Below, in pieces: positions 7,463 to 10,817 of a DNA stretch of 10,817 nucleotides. This stretch comes from Actinomycetota bacterium (lineage in GTDB: Bacteria > Actinomycetota > Actinomycetes > Mycobacteriales > Mycobacteriaceae). Each line of letters starts with the position of its first letter. Positions within the stretch are counted from its first letter, which is position 1. Both the position numbers and the translations under genes were made by a program. The stretch spans positions 1 to 10,817 of the forward strand of contig SYAB01000179.1 of NCBI GenBank assembly GCA_005787665.1, read 5' to 3'. A model generated the notes under the pieces. The model was not told the origin of the DNA. It worked only from the letters and a program-made list of their open reading frames with translations, and did no database searches.

Positions 7463-7477
7463 CCGGGGACACCCCGG
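7463..7477 (+). terminator. GC hairpin without U-tract, possible weak terminator
   Basis: CCGGGG, loop ACA, CCCCGG: a perfect six-pair GC stem in the 82-base gap between the methyltransferase and folP2. There is no T-run, so it would belong to the disputed T-less class of mycobacterial terminators. Its main support is location, between an apparently inserted gene and the folP2 operon. Confidence 0.35.
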
Positions 7478-7523
7478 CTGACCGCGGTGGCCGGGGGGGC
7501 TCCGAAGCAGGCACCATAAGGGG

Positions 7524-8399
7524 ATGAACGGCACGTTCTGCGGCAGACCCGTGGCTGGCGACCGCGCCCTGGTGATGGCGATCGTCAACCGGACCCCCGA
7601 CTCGTTCTACGACCGCGGGGCAACCTTCACCGACGACGCGGCGATGGCCGCGGTGCACCGCGTGGTCGCCGAGGGTGCCGATGTCATCGACATCGGCGGT
7701 GTCAAGGCCGGTCCCGGGACGGTCGTCGACGCCGCGGAGGAGACCGCCCGGGTGGTGCCGTTCATCGAGTGGCTGCGCGACGCCTACCCCGACCAGTTGA
7801 TCAGCGTCGACACCTGGCGCGCGTCGGTGGCCAAACAGGCCTGTGCGGCCGGGGCCGACATCATCAACGACACCTGGGCCGGTGCCGACGCGGGTCTGCC
7901 CGAGGTGGCGGCGGAGTTCGGCGCCGGGCTGGTCTGCTCGCACACCGGCGGCGCGGTGCCCCGCACTCGTCCGTTCCGGGTCAACTACTCCCACAGCGTC
8001 ACCGGGGTGGTCGAGGCGGTGATCGCCGAGGTCACCGCGGCCGCCGAACAGGCCGTCGCGGTGGGCGTCCCGCGGGACCGGATCCTGATCGACCCGACCC
8101 ATGATTTCGGCAAGAACACCTTCCACGGGCTGACCTTGTTGCGGCACGTGAAAGATCTTGTAAACACCGGATGGCCGGTCCTGATGGCGCTGAGCAACAA
8201 GGACTTCATCGGGGAGACTCTGGGCGTGGGACTGACTGAGCGACTCGAGGGGACGCTGGCGGCGACGGCACTCGCCGCCGCCGACGGGGCCCGGATGTTC
8301 CGGGTGCACGAAGTGGGACCGACCCGCCGAGTGCTGGAGATGGTCGCCTCGATCCGAGGCGATCGCCCGCCCGCCCGCACAGTGCGGGGACTGGCGTGA
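7524..8399 (+). CDS. folP2: Dihydropteroate synthase paralogue FolP2, probably not a true folate enzyme
   Basis: A 291-residue TIM-barrel protein of the pterin-binding family. Conserved pterin-site positions are present: N22 in VNRTPDSFYD (21-30), D56 in VIDIGG, D96 in ISVDT, N115 in IINDTW, D190 in ILIDP, K226 in SNKDFIG and R260 in FRVHEV. Two canonical signatures are altered: NVTPDSFSDGG has become VNRTPDSFYDRG, and the DIGGESTRPG loop that orders the p-aminobenzoate site has become DIGGVKAGPG (56-65), losing the STRP residues. Work I recall on mycobacterial FolP2 found no dihydropteroate synthase activity, which fits. The ATG at 7524 is directly preceded by AAGGGG with no spacing, an unusual ribosome site. 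I kept this start because CGRPVAGDRAL immediately after it is shared with M. tuberculosis FolP2. It overlaps gpgS by four bases, implying coupled translation. Confidence 0.93.
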   Translation: MNGTFCGRPVAGDRALVMAIVNRTPDSFYDRGATFTDDAAMAAVHRVVAEGADVIDIGGVKAGPGTVVDAAEETARVVPFIEWLRDAYPDQLISVDTWRASVAKQACAAGADIINDTWAGADAGLPEVAAEFGAGLVCSHTGGAVPRTRPFRVNYSHSVTGVVEAVIAEVTAAAEQAVAVGVPRDRILIDPTHDFGKNTFHGLTLLRHVKDLVNTGWPVLMALSNKDFIGETLGVGLTERLEGTLAATALAAADGARMFRVHEVGPTRRVLEMVASIRGDRPPARTVRGLA

Positions 8400-9343
8400 C
8401 GGGCCTGGCCGAGACCGGCACGGGAGACTGGCTGGCCGAGCGCAGTTGGCAGCACCCGCGCTGGACGGTCCCCGAACTGGAGGCTGCCAAGCGCGGCCGG
8501 ACCGTCTCGGTGGTCCTGCCCGCGCTCAACGAAGTCGAGACGGTTGGTTCGGTGATCGAGACGATCACCCCGTTGCTCGGCGGACTGGTCGATGAACTCA
8601 TCGTCCTGGACTCGGGGTCCACCGACGCCACCGCGGCGATGGCCGCCGACGCCGGGGCGCGGGTCGTGCACCGGGAGGAGGCGCTGCCCGAGATCCCACC
8701 GCGGCCCGGTAAGGGCGAGGCGCTGTGGCGATCGCTGGCCGCCACCACCGGCGACGTGGTGGTCTTCATCGACTCCGACCTCATCGACCCCGACCCACTG
8801 TTCGTGCCCCGACTCGTCGGACCGATCCTCACCGAGGACGGAATCCACCTGGTCCGGGGCTTCTACCGCAGGCCGCTGAAACTCCGGGGCGGCGAGGACG
8901 CGACCGGCGGCGGACGGGTGACCGAACTCGTCGCCCGCCCGCTGTTGGCGGCGTTGCGGCCCGAATTGGGGTGTGTGCTCCAACCACTGGGCGGGGAGTA
9001 CGCCGGTACCCGCGAATTACTCACCTCGGTACCGTTCGCGCCCGGTTACGGGGTGGAGATCGGGATCCTCATCGACACCTACGACCGTTACGGACTGGGT
9101 GCCATCGGACAGGTCAACCTCGGCGTGCGCACCCACCGCAACCGCCCGATCGGCGAACTGGGACCGATGAGCCGGCAGATCATCGCCACCCTGCTGACCC
9201 GGTGCGGAATCGAGGATTCGGGGGTGGGGCTGACCCAATTCTTCCCCGGCGGCGACGGCGAGGACGGCTACCTCCGGCGACTCTCCACGGTGTCGCTGGC
9301 CGACCGTCCGCCGATGAACACCCTGCGCCCGGCGCTGCCCTGA
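8396..9343 (+). CDS. gpgS: Glucosyl-3-phosphoglycerate synthase
   Basis: GT-A-fold, retaining GT81 glycosyltransferase that joins glucose from UDP- or ADP-glucose to D-3-phosphoglycerate. This is the first committed step toward glucosylglycerate and the methylglucose lipopolysaccharides of mycobacteria. The product is 315 residues (M. tuberculosis about 324, recall), with most of the difference at the N-terminus. Visible elements are the nucleotide-sugar segment VSVVLPALNE (37-46), LDSGSTDATA, RPGKGEALWRSL (103-114), the metal-binding DSD at 126-128, RVTELVARPLLAALRPELGCVLQPLGGEYAGTREL, and H247 in THRNRP, matching the conserved C-terminal metal-ligand histidine. The GTG start overlaps the folP2 stop as GTGA, with GGGGA at 8386-8390 five bases upstream. 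glgA at the right edge draws on the same sugar-nucleotide pool. Confidence 0.97.
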   Translation: MTGLAETGTGDWLAERSWQHPRWTVPELEAAKRGRTVSVVLPALNEVETVGSVIETITPLLGGLVDELIVLDSGSTDATAAMAADAGARVVHREEALPEIPPRPGKGEALWRSLAATTGDVVVFIDSDLIDPDPLFVPRLVGPILTEDGIHLVRGFYRRPLKLRGGEDATGGGRVTELVARPLLAALRPELGCVLQPLGGEYAGTRELLTSVPFAPGYGVEIGILIDTYDRYGLGAIGQVNLGVRTHRNRPIGELGPMSRQIIATLLTRCGIEDSGVGLTQFFPGGDGEDGYLRRLSTVSLADRPPMNTLRPALP

Positions 9344-9364
9344 CGCGTGAGGCAGGATCGCAGT

Positions 9365-9715
9365 GTGACGCTGATCCTGATGTACCTCGTGGTGCTCATC
9401 CTGGTGGCGGTCGTCCTGTTCGGGATCGCCAGTCTGCTGTTCGGCCGCGGCGAGCAAATTCCGCCGCTGCCGCGGGCCACGACAGCGACGGTGCTGCCCG
9501 CTTCCGGAGTCACCGGCGCCGACGTCGAAGCCGTCAAGTTCACCCAGGTGCTGCGGGGTTACAAGACCAGCGAGGTGGATTGGGTGCTCGATCGGTTGGG
9601 CGCCGAACTGGACCAACTGCGCGGCGAACTGGCTGCGGTACGCGCGGCGGCCGACCTACCGGATCCCACCGCCGGTCGTCGTTATGGCGCCGCGGCGGCT
9701 GATCCGGGTCTGTGA
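9365..9715 (+). CDS. Small membrane-anchored protein with DivIVA-like (DivI1A) domain
   Basis: A 116-residue protein matching Rv1209. Residues 3-26 form one transmembrane helix (LILMYLVVLILVAVVLFGIA) followed by FGRGE. A short proline-bearing linker leads to the DivI1A-type motif VKFTQVLRGYKTSEVDWVLDRLGAEL at 57-82, continued by a short coiled coil to about residue 95 and a low-complexity tail. It probably sits in the inner membrane with the DivIVA-like segment in the cytosol; in Wag31/DivIVA this motif region contributes to membrane and curvature targeting. Partners are unknown. An in-frame GTG at 9347 would add MRQDRS. I chose GTG 9365 because AGGA at 9354-9357 is well spaced for it and the product then starts like Rv1209 as I remember it. 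It overlaps tagA by four bases. Confidence 0.85.
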   Translation: MTLILMYLVVLILVAVVLFGIASLLFGRGEQIPPLPRATTATVLPASGVTGADVEAVKFTQVLRGYKTSEVDWVLDRLGAELDQLRGELAAVRAAADLPDPTAGRRYGAAAADPGL

Positions 9716-10317
9716 CGCTGCCCGCCGAGGAAGATCGGATCAGGTGCCCGTGGGCGGTGGCCGCGGCGGGGTCCGACCGGATCCTCATGCGCGACTATCA
9801 CGATCACGAGTGGGGTCGCCCGCTTCGGGGTGCCACCCCGATGTTCGAGCGGATGACGCTGGAGGCCTTTCAGAGCGGCTTGTCGTGGCTGATCGTGCTG
9901 CGGAAGCGGGAGAACTTCCGGGCGGCTTTCCGGGGCTTCGACGTCGAGACGGTGGCCGGTTTCACCGAGGCCGACATCCAGCGGTTGATGACCGACGCCG
10001 GCATCGTGCGCAACCGGGCCAAGATCGCGGCCACCATCTCCAACGCCCGCGCGGTGGTAGACCTCGGGGCCGACCTGTCGGAGTTCTTATGGGCGCACGC
10101 CCCGTCGCCGCGGCCACGCCCGGCCGGCCCGGCGGACGTGCCGGCACAGACGCCCGAGTCGCGCGCCCTGGCCCGGGAGCTCAAGGCCCGTGGCTTCCGA
10201 TTTGTGGGCCCGACCACCATCTATGCCCTGATGCAGGCCACCGGGATGGTGGACGACCACATGCAGGACTGCTGGGTTTCTCCGGTCCGCGGCGGCGCTG
10301 GACTAGAATCGTCATAG
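9712..10317 (+). CDS. tagA: DNA-3-methyladenine glycosylase I
   Basis: HhH-superfamily base-excision repair enzyme that removes 3-methyladenine from alkylated DNA; 201 residues. Aligning by eye to E. coli Tag, the zinc-site residues are all present: C12 in IRCPWA, H30 in DYHDHEWG, and H183 and C187 in DDHMQDCW. The catalytic-pocket residues also match: Y29, E51 in FERMTLE, and W59 in SGLSWLIVLRKREN. DAGIVRNRAKIAATISNARA (95-114) is the helix-hairpin-helix DNA contact. FVGPTTIYALMQATG is conserved. A proline-rich insertion around 131-144 is not in E. coli. The GTG start overlaps the preceding gene's stop as GTGA, so translation should be coupled. It is last in the folP2-gpgS-DivIVA-like-tagA chain, although nothing links DNA repair functionally to the others. 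Confidence 0.96.
   Translation: MTLPAEEDRIRCPWAVAAAGSDRILMRDYHDHEWGRPLRGATPMFERMTLEAFQSGLSWLIVLRKRENFRAAFRGFDVETVAGFTEADIQRLMTDAGIVRNRAKIAATISNARAVVDLGADLSEFLWAHAPSPRPRPAGPADVPAQTPESRALARELKARGFRFVGPTTIYALMQATGMVDDHMQDCWVSPVRGGAGLESS
10304..10309 (+). promoter_or_regulatory. Putative -10 box (TAGAAT) for the DUF3117 gene
   Basis: TAGAAT is a good TANNNT match inside the last codons of tagA. Initiation is predicted near 10316-10318, so the mRNA would start right at the 5' edge of the hairpin at 10320-10340 and carry a leader of about 50 bases. No recognisable -35 is present. Confidence 0.5.
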
Positions 10318-10319
10318 TC

Positions 10320-10340
10320 TCGGCACCCGGTCGGTGCCGA
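10320..10340 (+). promoter_or_regulatory. Perfect 8-base-pair hairpin in the DUF3117 leader
   Basis: TCGGCACC, loop CGGTC, GGTGCCGA form a perfect stem three bases after the tagA stop. No T-run follows, so it is not a classical terminator. If the -10 at 10304-10309 is real, the hairpin forms the very 5' end of the DUF3117 mRNA, where such structures often protect a transcript. As DNA, the dyad could also be an operator. Confidence 0.6.
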
Positions 10341-10368
10341 CACCAGCTGGAATTGGAGGGAGCACTCG

Positions 10369-10536
10369 ATGGCGGCGATGAAGCCGCGGACCGGAGACGG
10401 TCCGCTGGAAGCGACCAAAGAGGGGCGCGGCATCGTGATGCGGGTACCGCTGGAAGGCGGTGGCCGACTCGTCGTGGAGTTGACCCCCGACGAGGCCTCC
10501 GCCCTCGGCGACGAACTCAAAGGCGTCACAAGCTAA
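10369..10536 (+). CDS. Small conserved actinobacterial protein, DUF3117
   Basis: A 55-residue protein beginning MAAMKPRTGDGPLEATKEGRG, with VMRVPLEGGGRLVVELTPDEASALGDEL after it. This is the whole DUF3117 domain, corresponding to Rv1211, and is highly conserved across actinobacteria as I recall. It has no membrane segment or signal peptide and is predicted to be two or three beta strands followed by a helix. GGAGGG at 10355-10360, eight bases before the ATG, fixes the start. It has its own promoter-like box and leader hairpin and ends at a strong intrinsic terminator, so it is probably a monocistronic, well-expressed mRNA. I recall the family being reported as a calmodulin-like protein, but no canonical 12-residue DxDxDG EF-hand loop is visible here. 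The molecular function should be regarded as unsettled. Confidence 0.93.
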   Translation: MAAMKPRTGDGPLEATKEGRGIVMRVPLEGGGRLVVELTPDEASALGDELKGVTS

Positions 10537-10554
10537 CCTGCCGCACCCGCACAA

Positions 10555-10579
10555 CCCCGCGCCAACGCGCGGGGTTTTT
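10555..10579 (+). terminator. Intrinsic terminator after the DUF3117 gene
   Basis: CCCCGCGC, loop CAAC, GCGCGGGG, then TTTTT. The stem has eight perfect GC pairs and can extend by two A-T pairs. It lies 18 bases after the DUF3117 stop and 16 bases before the converging glgA stop. The T-run is on the plus strand, so it serves the plus-strand genes; the minus strand has a poorer U-tract. This is the only textbook terminator in the window. Confidence 0.92.
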
Positions 10580-10595
10580 GTGATGGCGGTCTGGG

Positions 10596-10817
10596 CTAGC
10601 CGGAGACCGTGCGGTAGATCTCCAGCGTCTGCTCGGCGATCCGGGCCCAGGAGAACTCCGCGATACACCGCTGCCGCCCGGCTGCGCCGTAGTCGTGCGC
10701 CCTGGCCGGGTCGGCGACCAGGGCGTTGACCGCCTCGGCCAGTCCCGCCTCGAATGAGCGGGGGTCGGACTCGTCGTAGTGCACCAGGGTGCCGGTCACC
10801 CCGTCGTCGACGACCTC
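10596..10817 (-). CDS. glgA: Glycosyltransferase GlgA/GlgM (alpha-glucan / maltose-1-phosphate synthase), C-terminal fragment
   Basis: The last 73 codons plus stop of a GT4/GT5-type transferase whose 5' end lies outside the window. Visible residues include EVVDDGVTGTLVHYD, SFEAGLAEAVNALVADPARA, the AGRQRCIAEFSWARIAEQTLEIYRTVSG terminus, and an E-x7-E-like acidic region implied just beyond the edge. These match the C-terminus of M. tuberculosis Rv1212c as I remember it. That enzyme uses ADP-glucose and glucose 1-phosphate to make maltose 1-phosphate for the GlgE alpha-glucan route, and also elongates glucan. In relatives glgC, the ADP-glucose pyrophosphorylase, is divergent from it beyond the window. 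It converges on the DUF3117 gene across the intrinsic terminator. Confidence 0.93.
   Translation of the reverse strand, partial: EVVDDGVTGTLVHYDESDPRSFEAGLAEAVNALVADPARAHDYGAAGRQRCIAEFSWARIAEQTLEIYRTVSG

Noticed and set aside
7221..8309. Minus-strand ORF of 362 residues across the methyltransferase end and folP2
   Set aside because: It is a shadow of two real plus-strand genes and spans their intergenic palindrome. No family features are seen.
9347..9364. Alternative GTG start for the DivIVA-like protein
   Set aside because: It adds charged residues before the membrane helix, and the AGGA at 9354-9357 is better placed for GTG 9365. It cannot be fully excluded.

Overview
The window is high-GC, densely coded actinobacterial DNA, almost certainly from a Mycobacteriaceae species (Mycobacterium or Mycolicibacterium). 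From memory, gene content, order and strand match the M. tuberculosis H37Rv segment Rv1201c to Rv1212c: dapD, dapE, a large ATPase, a LOG protein, fadD6, folP2, gpgS, a DivIVA-like membrane protein, tagA, a DUF3117 protein and glgA. The one gene I do not recall at this place in M. tuberculosis is a 346-residue SAM-dependent methyltransferase between fadD6 and folP2. GTG starts are common and several genes appear to be leaderless, both typical of mycobacteria.

Left part (1-3941): dapD (minus, cut by the window edge) and dapE (plus) diverge from a 112-base gap. They encode consecutive-pathway succinylase enzymes of meso-diaminopimelate/lysine synthesis. dapE converges on a 735-residue STAND-type ATPase (minus) that resembles the large LuxR-family (LAL/MalT-like) regulators but stops where their DNA-binding domain would begin. 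The two genes share a TTAA at their stops.

Middle (3942-7523): a 50-base divergent promoter region separates the ATPase from a two-gene unit, a LOG-type phosphoribohydrolase overlapping fadD6 (acyl-CoA synthetase). Then comes the methyltransferase, with its own apparent promoter and strong ribosome binding site. It is followed by an 82-base gap with a perfect 14-base palindrome and a GC hairpin.

Right part (7524-10817): folP2, gpgS, the DivIVA-like protein and tagA form a tightly coupled operon with two 4-base GTGA overlaps. gpgS starts methylglucose lipopolysaccharide synthesis. folP2 is a dihydropteroate-synthase paralogue lacking a key substrate loop. tagA is a DNA repair glycosylase. A short DUF3117 gene with its own promoter and 5' hairpin ends at a textbook intrinsic terminator. 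The 3' end of glgA (minus, cut by the edge) lies beyond it, facing the operon.

Most of the window is conserved core genome, and I do not see an obvious multi-gene novel system. The best leads are the extra methyltransferase with its palindrome, the HTH-less STAND ATPase facing the LOG-fadD6 unit, the altered FolP2 active site, and the hairpin in the DUF3117 leader. There are no tRNA, rRNA, CRISPR or insertion-sequence signals.
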